Shown: piece by piece, positions 9,753 to 19,267 of the stretch
Layout: each line of letters begins with the position of its first letter
Numbering within the stretch: the first letter of the stretch is position 1
Source: Cytobacillus oceanisediminis 2691
GTDB taxonomy: Bacteria > Bacillota > Bacilli > Bacillales > Cytobacillaceae
Reading direction: 5' to 3'
Assembly: GCF_000294775.2 (NCBI RefSeq)
Contig: NZ_CP015506.1
Span: forward strand, 1,711,501 to 1,775,500
DNA length: 64,000 bases
The notes under the pieces: generated by a model
Databases searched by the model: none
What the model was told of the DNA's origin: nothing
The model's input: only the letters and a program-made list of their open reading frames with translations
Translations under genes and position numbers: made by a program

Positions 9753-9792
9753 AACGATCCTTGTCCAAAGTAAAGGCAGCAAGGACGTTTTA
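9753..9792. other. Hairpin upstream of the 23-codon gene
   Basis: AAACG-A-TCCTTG pairs with CAAGGACGTTT (11 bp with one bulged A) around a 16-nt loop. On the minus strand it lies just upstream of the small gene's ribosome-binding site; on the plus strand it is followed by T-rich sequence. It could be a terminator or part of a leader. Confidence 0.4.
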
Positions 9793-9830
9793 AACAGATT
9801 TTTGTAAATAATGAGGTCTCTTTTAATAAC

Positions 9831-9896
9831 TGTCTAGCGCAGGGAGCCTACCGCCTTGAGTTGTCAAGGGGCGGGGCAGGCGCATCTGCTTTTCTT
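9831..9896 (+). repeat. Possible short copy of a dispersed intergenic repeat
   Basis: Begins TGTCTAGC and ends GGCGCATCTGCTTTTCTT. These resemble the two ends of the longer element at 35411-35735 (read on the minus strand: ending GGCGCTTGCGCTTTTC, with TGTCTAGC inside). The G+C-rich 66-nt patch stands out in an A+T-rich gap. Assignment to the family rests on the ends only. Confidence 0.4.
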
Positions 9897-10065
9897 AATT
9901 ATATTATATGGTAAAATAGTTAAATCTCTCATGGGTAAAAATGGAAATGTTGTCTGTTAATAGCATGGAAATTGACTTTTTAACTTTATGGGTTTAGTGT
10001 TTTATTACGATAAATCATGTCATAGCAGCCAGTAAAAAAACGCTTGAAAGGAAGTTAATTTTAAA

Positions 10066-10842
10066 ATGAAAAAGATTGTTTTCTTTGATATAGATGGGAC
10101 CTTATTGGATCACGATAAAAACTTGCCGGACAGTACGAGAGAGGCAATCGGCAAGCTGAAAAAGAACGGAACTTTCGTGGCAATTGCCACTGGCAGGGCG
10201 CCTTTCATGTTTGAAAGTCTTCGCAGAGAACTTGATATTGATTCATTTGTCAGCTTTAATGGCCAATATGTAGTATTCGAAAACGAACCCATTTATCGTA
10301 ATCCTCTTAAATCATCTGAGATTGAAAAGCTATATCTTCATGCACAGTCAAATGGGCATCCATTGGTGTTTATGAATGAGAAAACGATGAAATCCACAGT
10401 ACACCACCATGCATTTATTGAAAAAAGCATGGGCAGCTTAAAGTTTCCGCATCCTGAGGAAGATCGTGAGTTTTACAGCGGAAGGGAATTGTATCAATCG
10501 CTCCTGTTCTGCGAGGAAAAAGATGAGGAAAAGTATATTTCTTCTTCTATATATCCTGATTTTGGCTTTATCAGATGGCATCCATACTCTGTTGATGTTT
10601 TGCCTGCAGGCGGTTCTAAAGCTGAGGGAATAAAACAAATGATTAAAAGGCTTGGGTTTGATTTGAAGGATGTATACGCGTTTGGAGATGGACTAAATGA
10701 TATAGAGATGCTAAACGCTGTAGGAACCGGAATAGCAATGGGCAACGCAGAAGATGTGGTTAAGAAGGCTGCAGACCATGTAACCTCCGGTGTTGACGAT
10801 GAAGGAATTTGGAAGGGGCTAAAGGAACATCAATTAATATAG
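10066..10842 (+). CDS. ykrA: Cof-type HAD-superfamily phosphatase
   Basis: 258 residues. Motif I D-I-D-G-T at residues 8-12 carries the nucleophile Asp8 and acid/base Asp10, A-T-G-R provides motif II, a Lys in S-K-A-E-G is motif III, and G-D-G-L-N-D-I-E-M near the C-terminus binds magnesium. The insert between motifs II and III is a type IIB cap, as in Cof/YkrA proteins, which dephosphorylate sugar phosphates or cofactor phosphates. Substrate not readable from sequence. It is located between rnjA-rpoY and the deformylase, as in B. subtilis, and is transcribed alone. Confidence 0.88.
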   Translation: MKKIVFFDIDGTLLDHDKNLPDSTREAIGKLKKNGTFVAIATGRAPFMFESLRRELDIDSFVSFNGQYVVFENEPIYRNPLKSSEIEKLYLHAQSNGHPLVFMNEKTMKSTVHHHAFIEKSMGSLKFPHPEEDREFYSGRELYQSLLFCEEKDEEKYISSSIYPDFGFIRWHPYSVDVLPAGGSKAEGIKQMIKRLGFDLKDVYAFGDGLNDIEMLNAVGTGIAMGNAEDVVKKAADHVTSGVDDEGIWKGLKEHQLI

Positions 10843-10850
10843 GAAATGAA

Positions 10851-10889
10851 GGAAAGCATCCGAGTAATTAGCTGGAGGCTTTCCTTTTG
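10851..10889 (+). terminator. Terminator after ykrA
   Basis: Imperfect stem, GGAAAGC with GCTTTCC plus inner pairs, then CTTTT. The adjoining minus-strand deformylase gene ends at 10910, so it may serve both directions. Confidence 0.7.
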
Positions 10890-10909
10890 TCATGCTATGG
10901 ATCAGCAAG

Positions 10910-11461
10910 CTACCGCTCTATAGCAATTGCATTTTCAATTGGATGAAACGGATTTTGTTTATTAATGTGATCGTAAAACATGATTCCGTTCAGATGATCA
11001 ATTTCGTGCTGAAATACAATGGCTGGCAGCCCTTTGAGCTTGAGTTTTACTTCATTGCCCTGCAAATCAGTACCTTTTACTGTCACTTTTGCATATCTGG
11101 GTACAAAACCGGGTATGGATTCATCAACAGATAAACAGCCTTCTCCTTCAGCCAGATAAGAAAGCTGCACAGAATGACTAATGATCTTAGGGTTGAAGAG
11201 AGCATAACTGTATAGATCCTGGTTATAGGTTACATGAACAGCGATCATCCGCCTGGAAACATTAATTTGAGGAGCAGCTAAACCAATGCCTGCCCTTAAG
11301 CCATATTTTGCAGAAAGCTCTGGATCCTGGCTGTTTTTTACATATTCCATCATTTCTTTTAAGATTTGTATTTCTTCTGCAGATGGTGGCATGTTCACTT
11401 CCGCGGCAATTTTCCTTAAAGTTGGGTGGCCGTCGCGAATAATATCTTTCATGCTCAGCAT
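10910..11461 (-). CDS. defB: Peptide deformylase
   Basis: 183 residues from ATG 11461, chosen because the GGGAG site is 8 nt upstream; an in-frame GTG at 11470 would abut it. The three signature motifs are present: G-I-G-L-A-A-P-Q (58-65), E-G-C-L-S (107-111) and Q-H-E-I-D-H (151-156), giving the Cys and two His metal ligands and the catalytic Glu. The inserted loop and length mark a type II (Gram-positive) enzyme. It removes the formyl group from nascent protein N-termini at the ribosome. Position matches B. subtilis defB (ykrB). Confidence 0.95.
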   Translation of the reverse strand: MLSMKDIIRDGHPTLRKIAAEVNMPPSAEEIQILKEMMEYVKNSQDPELSAKYGLRAGIGLAAPQINVSRRMIAVHVTYNQDLYSYALFNPKIISHSVQLSYLAEGEGCLSVDESIPGFVPRYAKVTVKGTDLQGNEVKLKLKGLPAIVFQHEIDHLNGIMFYDHINKQNPFHPIENAIAIER

Positions 11462-11586
11462 GATTATCACTCCCGCTAAGTAATAAAGAATAGAAAAATG
11501 GCTAAATTATTGGCAAGAAGATCAAATGACATAGCCAAAAAAAACCATGAGTCTATTTAATTATATTCAGTCTATCAGAGCGGGGC

Positions 11587-11623
11587 AAAAAAGTTAATAA
11601 GAGAAGGCGCCTTTGGCACCTTC
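11587..11623 (-). terminator. Terminator after YjcZ-like gene
   Basis: 9-bp stem (11603-11611 with 11615-11623, one mismatch) that on the minus strand follows the stop codon of the small gene and leads into a T-rich stretch. Confidence 0.6.
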
Positions 11624-11631
11624 CCAAATAA

Positions 11632-11766
11632 TTAAAACTTCCAGCAAGCGCAGCCAACTATGATTAAGAGAATGAATAATACTACTATTAACGCAAAACC
11701 TCTGCCGCAGCCGGCTCCTGCTACTGGATATCCGCATCCAAAACCGTAACCGCCATATCCGTACAT
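11632..11766 (-). CDS. YjcZ-family small sporulation-type protein
   Basis: 44 residues from ATG 11766, which has an AGGGAGG site 9 nt upstream; a frame to 11820 has none. The N-terminal half is Gly/Tyr/Cys-rich ([12 protein letters not shown]), followed by one membrane helix built on [16 protein letters not shown] and a short C-W-K-F tail. This is the YjcZ layout, a family of tiny membrane proteins often expressed during sporulation in Bacillus. Molecular role unknown. It is monocistronic, between defB and ykyA. Confidence 0.85.
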   Translation of the reverse strand: MYGYGGYGFGCGYPVAGAGCGRGFALIVVLFILLIIVGCACWKF

Positions 11767-12030
11767 GAAGGATAACCTCCCTAAAGTAAGATTATCGTCC
11801 ATTTTTTTGAATTGCCGCATCGGACGATTAATATAGCCTATGTTTTTAATGATGTTTGGTGTAGGCCTATGCCCAAGTCATAAAGGAAAAATGGAGTGAA
11901 TAGATTTAAATTATACTTGTAATGAGGACAAGCTTCTGCAATGATGCGAAGAGTGTCAAACCAAAGGGCTATTGTCAAACCGGGCAGGTACCTTTATAGT
12001 TAAAAATGTTATAAGTAAGGAGGTTTCAAG

Positions 12031-12699
12031 GTGTTGATTTTGAACAAAAGTAGACTGCTGCTTGTTTTTATCATAGGGGCTTTCATCCTCACAGGCTGTA
12101 TGAACAGTCCGGATCCCGAGGAAAAAATATATGATGTGCTGGAGAGTGTTGTAGCTAAAGAAAAGGATTTTGAAAAGCAGCAGGAACCGCTCGTGAAGCT
12201 GGAGAAAAGAGAAAAGGAATTATACGATAAAATTATCAACCTGGGAATGAAGGATTTCGAGGAAATTAAAAAGCTGTCTGATGAAGCTTCCGCCATTGTG
12301 GATCAGCGGGTAGCTCACATGGAGAAAGAGCAGGAAAGCATCCAGGCGTCGAAAAAAGAATTTGAGACATTATCTCCGACCATAGAGGAGATAGAGGATC
12401 AAAAATTGAAAGATAAAGCTAAAGAGCTGTATGAGATCATGATGGAAAGGTATAAAATCCATGATGCTCTTTACAAGGATTATTCTAAAGCGACTCAATT
12501 AGATGAAGAGTTGTATGCCATGTTTAAAAAGGAGGATCTTACTCTAGAACAGCTGGAAGGCCAAGTGAGCAAAATAAATGATATGTATGAAAAGATACTG
12601 GCTTCAAATAAACAGTTCAATGAAAAAACAAAAGAGTATAACGAAGCCAAACTGGATTTCTATAAAGAAGCAGGACTTGAAATAAAAACAGAAGGATAA
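12031..12699 (+). CDS. ykyA: YkyA-family cell-wall-associated lipoprotein
   Basis: 222 residues from GTG 12031 with AAGGAGGT 6 nt upstream. A signal peptide ends in the lipobox L-T-G-C (Cys near residue 23), so the mature protein is lipid-anchored outside the membrane. The rest is highly charged and helical with heptad-like patterns, probably a coiled-coil bundle. This matches YkyA, annotated as a putative cell-wall-binding lipoprotein, and the gene sits directly upstream of pdhA as in B. subtilis. No catalytic motif. Older suggestions that YkyA is an adhesin or pore former have no support in this sequence. Confidence 0.85.
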   Translation: MLILNKSRLLLVFIIGAFILTGCMNSPDPEEKIYDVLESVVAKEKDFEKQQEPLVKLEKREKELYDKIINLGMKDFEEIKKLSDEASAIVDQRVAHMEKEQESIQASKKEFETLSPTIEEIEDQKLKDKAKELYEIMMERYKIHDALYKDYSKATQLDEELYAMFKKEDLTLEQLEGQVSKINDMYEKILASNKQFNEKTKEYNEAKLDFYKEAGLEIKTEG

Positions 12700-12703
12700 T
12701 ATT

Positions 12704-12735
12704 AATGCCGGCATATTAATGCCCGGCATTTTTTT
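12704..12735 (+). terminator. Terminator after ykyA
   Basis: 8-bp stem AATGCCGG/CCGGCATT (12704-12711 with 12723-12730) followed by seven T residues. Confidence 0.88.
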
Positions 12736-13018
12736 GCTTTTGCTATTCTTAAAAGCAATTGAATGAGAGGAAATGCCGCTCGGGATGAATCCGCTTTATT
12801 TTGAGGGCGGTACTTTTTATTTTAAAATAATGACGGGAGGGTTTTCTTTACTATAACACATCGAAATATAATAGTTTTTTATAGTACAGATGCGATTCAG
12901 TCGATAATACAGTTTTGATTATCAATAAAAAATATAAAAAGTATGGAAACTGTGAAAAACAAAAAGCAAGGTAATTGACTAAGGTCTTGGAGGTGTATTA
13001 AACTAAATCTCGTAATTA

Positions 13019-13064
13019 ATTCTGTATCAATTATGTTGCAAAATAAATTGATACAGAATATGAT
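13019..13064 (+). promoter_or_regulatory. Likely pdhA promoter with 14-bp inverted-repeat operator
   Basis: TTGCAA (13036-13041), a 17-nt spacer and TATGAT (13059-13064) form a good sigma-A promoter. A perfect inverted repeat, ATTCTGTATCAATT (13019-13032) and AATTGATACAGAAT (13046-13059), flanks the -35 box and fills the spacer. A protein bound there would block RNA polymerase. The regulator is not recognised. Confidence 0.6.
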
Positions 13065-14416
<1,352 letters not shown>

Positions 14417-14419
14417 GCC

Positions 14420-15397
14420 ATGGCGCAAATGACAATGATTCAGGCAATTACTGATGCTCTTCGCACAGAATTGCGCAACGATCCGAATGTATTGGTATTC
14501 GGTGAAGATGTGGGCGTAAACGGCGGCGTTTTCCGTGCTACCGAAGGCCTTCAAAAAGAGTTCGGCGAAGAGCGTGTATTTGATACACCTCTAGCTGAAT
14601 CCGGAATCGGCGGTCTGGCAGTCGGTCTTGGTTTACAAGGCTACCGTCCGGTGCCTGAAATCCAATTCTTTGGATTCGTCTATGAAGTAATGGATTCTAT
14701 TTCCGGCCAGCTGGCACGCATGCGTTACCGTTCCGGCGGAAGATATAATTCACCAGTTACAATCCGTTCACCATTCGGGGGAGGGGTACATACTCCTGAA
14801 ATGCATGCTGACAGCCTGGAAGGCTTAATGGCTCAACAGCCTGGGCTAAAGGTTGTGATTCCGTCAACTCCTTATGATGCAAAGGGACTGCTTATCTCTG
14901 CAATTCGCGATAACGATCCTGTTATCTTCCTTGAGCATATGAAATTGTACCGTTCTTTCCGTCAGGAAGTGCCTGAAGAAGAATATACAATTCCTCTTGG
15001 TAAAGCAGAAGTTAAACGTGAAGGTTCCGACCTGACTATTGTGACTTACGGAGCAATGGTTCATGAATCTCTAAAAGCGGCTGAAGAGCTTGAAAAAGAA
15101 GGAAAATCTGCAGAAGTTATCGACTTGCGTACAGTTGCTCCTATTGATATTGAAACAATTATTGCTTCTGTTGAAAAGACAGGAAGAGCAATTGTTGTTC
15201 AAGAAGCACAAAAGCAGGCTGGTATTGCAGCAAGTGTCGTTGCAGAAATCAATGATCGTGCTATTCTCAGCCTGGAAGCACCAGTTCTGCGTGTAGCTGC
15301 TCCAGATACTGTTTTTGCTTTCCCGCAAGCTGAAACTGTTTGGCTTCCAAACTATAAAGATGTTATTGAAACAGCTAAAAAAGTTCTTGAATTTTAA
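14420..15397 (+). CDS. pdhB: Pyruvate dehydrogenase E1 beta subunit
   Basis: 325 residues, ATG 14420, ribosome-binding site AAAGGAGTCG inside the end of pdhA. Transketolase-type pyrimidine domain first (residues about 4-180; G-E-D-V-G at about 29-33 carries the Glu that activates thiamine diphosphate), then a transketolase C-terminal domain. It completes the E1 heterotetramer. Strong translational coupling to pdhA is implied by the 3-nt gap. Confidence 0.97.
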   Translation: MAQMTMIQAITDALRTELRNDPNVLVFGEDVGVNGGVFRATEGLQKEFGEERVFDTPLAESGIGGLAVGLGLQGYRPVPEIQFFGFVYEVMDSISGQLARMRYRSGGRYNSPVTIRSPFGGGVHTPEMHADSLEGLMAQQPGLKVVIPSTPYDAKGLLISAIRDNDPVIFLEHMKLYRSFRQEVPEEEYTIPLGKAEVKREGSDLTIVTYGAMVHESLKAAEELEKEGKSAEVIDLRTVAPIDIETIIASVEKTGRAIVVQEAQKQAGIAASVVAEINDRAILSLEAPVLRVAAPDTVFAFPQAETVWLPNYKDVIETAKKVLEF

Positions 15398-15414
15398 TCG
15401 CATTTAACTGATGA

Positions 15415-15446
15415 CACAAGGGGGGAAATATCCCCCTGACGTGTTT
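15415..15446 (+). other. Intercistronic hairpin pdhB-pdhC
   Basis: GGGGG/CCCCC stem with flanking CAC/GTG pairs, 18 nt past the pdhB stop. There is no full T run, so it is more likely an mRNA-processing or stability element, or a partial terminator that sets the E1:E2 ratio, than a true terminator. Confidence 0.55.
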
Positions 15447-15484
15447 TATAATGAACGATCGAAATAATAGGAGGGTGAATTCCA

Positions 15485-16831
15485 TTGGCATTCCAATTTA
15501 GATTGCCTGATATCGGTGAAGGTATCCATGAAGGTGAAATCGTCAAGTGGTTTGTAAAGCCAGGTGACGAAGTACAAGAAGATGACGTGCTTTGTGAAGT
15601 TCAAAACGATAAAGCGGTTGTTGAGATTCCTTCCCCAGTTAAAGGTAAAGTTGAAGAAATCCTTGTTGAAGAAGGTACAGTTGCAACTGTAGGTCAAGTA
15701 TTGATTACTTTTGATGCTCCTGGTTATGAAGACCTTAAATTCAAGGGAGATCATGAAGATGAGGCTCCTAAAGAAGAAAAAACAGAAGCGCAAGTTCAGG
15801 CAACTGCTGAAGCTGGCCAGGATTTGAAGAAGGAAGAAGCTCCTGCTCAAGATGCACCAAAAGAAGGAGTAGTTATTTCTGAGACGGAAGTAGATCCTAA
15901 TCGCCGTATTATTGCTATGCCGTCTGTTAGAAAATACGCTCGTGACAAAGGTGTAGATATTCGCCAGGTAGCTGGAAGCGGCAAAAATGGACGCATTCAG
16001 AAAGATGATATTGATGCATTCCTGAATGGCGGAGCAAAAGCTGCTGAAGCCACTGCTAAAGAAGACGCACCAAAAGCTGAAGCAAGAGAAACTGCACCTG
16101 CAGCTGCACAGGCGATTCCTGCTGGACAATATCCAGAAACTCGCGAGAAAATGAGCGGAATCCGTAAAGCAATTGCAAAAGCTATGGTAAACTCTAAGCA
16201 TACAGCTCCACACGTAACATTAATGGATGAAATTGATGTTACGAAACTTGTTGCACACCGCAAGAAGTTTAAAGAAGTTGCAGCTAATAAAGGAATTAAG
16301 CTTACATTCCTTCCTTATGTGGTAAAAGCATTAACAAGTGCATTGCGTGAATTCCCAGCACTAAACACTTCAATCGATGATGCAGCAGGTGAAATCATCC
16401 ATAAGCATTACTACAATATCGGTATTGCAGCGGATACTGAAAAAGGTCTTCTTGTGCCAGTTGTTAAGGATGCAGACCGCAAGTCGACATTTGCCATTTC
16501 TAATGAAATCAATGAGCTGGCTGGTAAAGCCCGTGATGGCAAGCTTGCTCCAGATGAAATGAAGGGTGCTTCATGCACAATTACAAATATTGGTTCTGCC
16601 GGCGGTCAATGGTTTACTCCGGTTATCAATCATCCAGAGGTTGCCATTCTTGGAATTGGCCGTATTGCTGAAAAGCCAGTAGTGAAGGACGGAGAAATTG
16701 TTGCTGCTCCAGTATTGGCATTGTCACTAAGCTTTGACCACAGAATTATTGATGGAGCAACTGCACAAAATGCATTAAATCACATCAAGCGTTTACTGAA
16801 CGATCCAGAACTATTGTTAATGGAGGCGTAA
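15485..16831 (+). CDS. pdhC: Dihydrolipoamide acetyltransferase (E2 of PDH)
   Basis: 448 residues from TTG 15485 with a GGAGGGTG site. One N-terminal lipoyl domain (about 1-80), with the lipoylated Lys in [10 protein letters not shown]. An Ala/Pro/Glu-rich linker follows, then the peripheral-subunit-binding domain ([10 protein letters not shown]), a second Ala-rich linker and the catalytic domain ending in [10 protein letters not shown] with the active-site His. E2 forms the 60-meric core that carries E1 and E3. Confidence 0.97.
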   Translation: MAFQFRLPDIGEGIHEGEIVKWFVKPGDEVQEDDVLCEVQNDKAVVEIPSPVKGKVEEILVEEGTVATVGQVLITFDAPGYEDLKFKGDHEDEAPKEEKTEAQVQATAEAGQDLKKEEAPAQDAPKEGVVISETEVDPNRRIIAMPSVRKYARDKGVDIRQVAGSGKNGRIQKDDIDAFLNGGAKAAEATAKEDAPKAEARETAPAAAQAIPAGQYPETREKMSGIRKAIAKAMVNSKHTAPHVTLMDEIDVTKLVAHRKKFKEVAANKGIKLTFLPYVVKALTSALREFPALNTSIDDAAGEIIHKHYYNIGIAADTEKGLLVPVVKDADRKSTFAISNEINELAGKARDGKLAPDEMKGASCTITNIGSAGGQWFTPVINHPEVAILGIGRIAEKPVVKDGEIVAAPVLALSLSFDHRIIDGATAQNALNHIKRLLNDPELLLMEA

Positions 16832-16837
16832 TAACAA

Positions 16838-18247
16838 ATGGTAGTAGGAGATTTCCCAATCGAAACAGATACTATAGTCATTGGTGCGGGTCCTGGTGGA
16901 TATGTTGCAGCGATTCGTGCAGCACAGCTTGGACAGAAAGTAACAATCGTAGAAAAAGCTAATATGGGCGGTGTTTGCTTAAACGTTGGATGTATTCCTT
17001 CAAAGGCTTTAATCGCAGCAGGCCACCGCTATGAAAATGCAAAGCACTCAGATGTAATGGGTATTACAGCTGAAAATGTAAAAGTTGACTTTACAAAAGT
17101 ACAAGAATTTAAATCCGGTGTAGTTAATAAGCTTACTGGAGGAGTAGAAGGTCTTTTAAAGGGCAATAAAGTTGACATCGTACGCGGGGAAGCTTATTTC
17201 GTTGATGCGAATACCCTTCGTGTAATGGATGATAATTCGGCACAAACTTATACATTTAAAAATGCAATCATTGCTACAGGATCGCGTCCAATAGAATTGC
17301 CAACGTTTAAATTCTCTAAACGAGTTCTTGATTCAACAGGTGCACTGGCACTTCAAGAGATTCCAGAGAAAATCGTCGTTATTGGCGGCGGTGTTATTGG
17401 AATCGAACTTGGCGGAGCTTATGCGAATTTTGGTTCTCAAGTAACGGTTCTTGAGGGTGCGGATGATATCCTTGTCGGTTTTGAGAAGCAAATGACATCA
17501 CTTGTTAAACGGAACTTAAAGAAAAAAGGCGTTGAATTCATTACGAAGGCACTTGCTAAAGGTGTTGAAGAGAATGAAAATGGAGTTACCGTTAAGTTTG
17601 AAGAAAAAGGCGAAGAGAAATCTCTTGATGCAGATTATGTATTTGTAATGGTTGGAAGACGTCCAAATACAGACGAACTGGGCTTAGAACAAGCCGGCAT
17701 TAAGATGACTGAACGCGGTGTTATTGAAATCGATAAACAATGCCGTACGAATGTAAGCAATATTTATGCAATTGGTGATATTGTTGCAGGTCCTCAATTG
17801 GCTCATAAAGCTTCTTACGAAGGCAAGATTGCTGCAGAAGCAATTGCAGGCCATAACGCAGAAATTGATTACTTAGCAATCCCGGCTGTGGTATTCTCTG
17901 AACCTGAATTGGCTTCTGTAGGATATACTGAGCAGCAGGCTAAAGAAGAAGGAATCGAAGTAACGACAGCGAAGTTTCCATTCGCAGCAAATGGCCGTGC
18001 CCTTGCACTTGATTCCACTGACGGCTTTTTAAAGCTAGTGACACGCAAAGAGGATGGCCTTGTAATCGGTGCGCAAATCGCTGGTGCAAGTGCATCTGAT
18101 ATGATTGCTGAGCTTGGATTGGCTATTGAAGCAGGTATGACTGCAGAAGATCTTGCCATGACTATTCATGCTCATCCAACATTGGGTGAAATCACAATGG
18201 AAGCAGCAGAAGTTGCTATTGGAAGCCCAATTCACATTGTAAAATAA
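16838..18247 (+). CDS. pdhD: Dihydrolipoamide dehydrogenase (E3)
   Basis: 469 residues, ATG 16838, 6 nt after pdhC. FAD-binding G-A-G-P-G-G-Y at the N-terminus, redox-active disulfide C-L-N-V-G-C, NAD-binding G-G-G-V-I-G-I-E, second FAD motif A-I-G-D-I-V-A-G-P, and C-terminal His-Glu pair in H-A-H-P-T-L-G-E. It reoxidises dihydrolipoyl groups of PDH and probably also of the 2-oxoglutarate dehydrogenase complex, since no other E3 lies nearby. Last gene of the operon. Confidence 0.97.
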   Translation: MVVGDFPIETDTIVIGAGPGGYVAAIRAAQLGQKVTIVEKANMGGVCLNVGCIPSKALIAAGHRYENAKHSDVMGITAENVKVDFTKVQEFKSGVVNKLTGGVEGLLKGNKVDIVRGEAYFVDANTLRVMDDNSAQTYTFKNAIIATGSRPIELPTFKFSKRVLDSTGALALQEIPEKIVVIGGGVIGIELGGAYANFGSQVTVLEGADDILVGFEKQMTSLVKRNLKKKGVEFITKALAKGVEENENGVTVKFEEKGEEKSLDADYVFVMVGRRPNTDELGLEQAGIKMTERGVIEIDKQCRTNVSNIYAIGDIVAGPQLAHKASYEGKIAAEAIAGHNAEIDYLAIPAVVFSEPELASVGYTEQQAKEEGIEVTTAKFPFAANGRALALDSTDGFLKLVTRKEDGLVIGAQIAGASASDMIAELGLAIEAGMTAEDLAMTIHAHPTLGEITMEAAEVAIGSPIHIVK

Positions 18248-18249
18248 TT

Positions 18250-18283
18250 AAAAAAATCCTCCCTGCCAGGGGAGGATTTTTTT
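18250..18283. terminator. Terminator of pdh operon, bidirectional with slp
   Basis: 8-bp stem ATCCTCCC/GGGAGGAT flanked by A and T runs; the minus-strand gene ends 12 nt further on. Confidence 0.9.
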
Positions 18284-18294
18284 GTATATGATGA

Positions 18295-18681
18295 CTATTT
18301 TTCGTCTTTTTCATCCATTGCATCAGCAAGCGGATGAATGATCTTCTCTTTAGGTACCGTGCCATTAATTTCTACAATCACTTTATCTTGATAGACCAGC
18401 AGCATGGCAGGGCAGTTTTCTACATTATAATTGCTTATATGGCTGGATTCAGATGCTGTTATGATTTTCATATTCTTGATCAGATCCGGATAGCTTCTCT
18501 TTAATTCGATGATGGCATCATAATAGGATATTTCCTGTTCATATTGTTTTTTATCCGTGAAAAAAATGAGCTGTTTAACACTATCGTCTATCTTCAGCTC
18601 TTTTTTTACTTCCTTATGATTGCATGAAGAGGTTACAAACAAGAGTGCAGTAATTAAGATCAGCGGCAGACCTTTCATCAT
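18295..18681 (-). CDS. slp: Small lipoprotein, Slp-like
   Basis: 128 residues with a GAGGGC site before ATG 18681 (a second ATG follows directly). The signal peptide ends at T-S-S-C, an acceptable lipobox. The mature part alternates beta and alpha elements like a thioredoxin fold, with N-C-P-A-M-L-L-V-Y at the cis-proline-like position but no C-x-x-C, so it is unlikely to be an oxidoreductase. In B. subtilis the small peptidoglycan-associated lipoprotein gene slp directly follows pdhD. The symbol rests on position, size and lipobox. Here it is on the opposite strand to pdhD. Confidence 0.65.
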   Translation of the reverse strand: MMKGLPLILITALLFVTSSCNHKEVKKELKIDDSVKQLIFFTDKKQYEQEISYYDAIIELKRSYPDLIKNMKIITASESSHISNYNVENCPAMLLVYQDKVIVEINGTVPKEKIIHPLADAMDEKDEK

Positions 18682-18969
18682 TTTGCCCTCACTTTATTAT
18701 AAATTCCACCGTATGACATAAGATTGTTTTATCTAAAGCAGTATAGAAGTCTCGGTGATTTTCCAGTCTTCTGACAGTTGATGAGCAATTCATAATAATC
18801 TCCTAATATTTATGAGTATTTTATCATATAGTGAAAGAAAATTTTGGCTTGTCATTCAAATGTTACAGAAATGAAAAATAAGAATATCCTTTTCAACATA
18901 TATTACATACACAAGTGTTTCTTCTATTAAAAAAGCGGGTAAGGATTAAAAAATTTGGTGGTGGAGTGC

Positions 18970-19215
18970 ATGAAGATTTATACAGCTCTTTTGCTGCAGA
19001 TGTTAATTTGGAGCGGATATACTTTTATTGAATGGCTGTCAAAATATGACCAGCTCATATATAAAGTCATTATGTTTTTTGTTTTTTTCTATTTGGCAAT
19101 AAACATTGGAAATTGGGTAATTAAGTCTGCAAAAAAAACATTTATGGTAACTGTTATGAGCTTAAGCTTATATGCATCTTTCCATTTTGCAATGTCCTAC
19201 CTGTCCCATTGGTAA
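18970..19215 (+). CDS. Small membrane protein of unknown function
   Basis: 81 residues from ATG 18970 (TGGTGGTGGAG upstream; the same frame opens at TTG 18955). Three hydrophobic segments: about residues 3-18, 31-47 and 58-74. No family recognised. Monocistronic, followed at once by a strong terminator. Confidence 0.6.
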   Translation: MKIYTALLLQMLIWSGYTFIEWLSKYDQLIYKVIMFFVFFYLAINIGNWVIKSAKKTFMVTVMSLSLYASFHFAMSYLSHW

Positions 19216-19231
19216 AGATAAGTATAAGGAT

Positions 19232-19267
19232 AAAAAAATCGGCACCTTTTTTAGGTGCCGATTTTTT
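19232..19267. terminator. Bidirectional terminator
   Basis: Perfect 10-bp stem ATCGGCACCT/AGGTGCCGAT with an A run before and a T run after; serves the small membrane gene and the convergent carrier gene. Confidence 0.92.

Noticed and set aside
10021-10050. Possible cre-like sequence (ACGCTTGAAAG) before ykrA
   Set aside because: It does not fit the cre consensus symmetry and only resembles one half.
15446-16213. Long minus-strand frame opposite pdhC
   Set aside because: A shadow of the strongly biased pdhC coding strand, rich in Phe, Ser and Cys.
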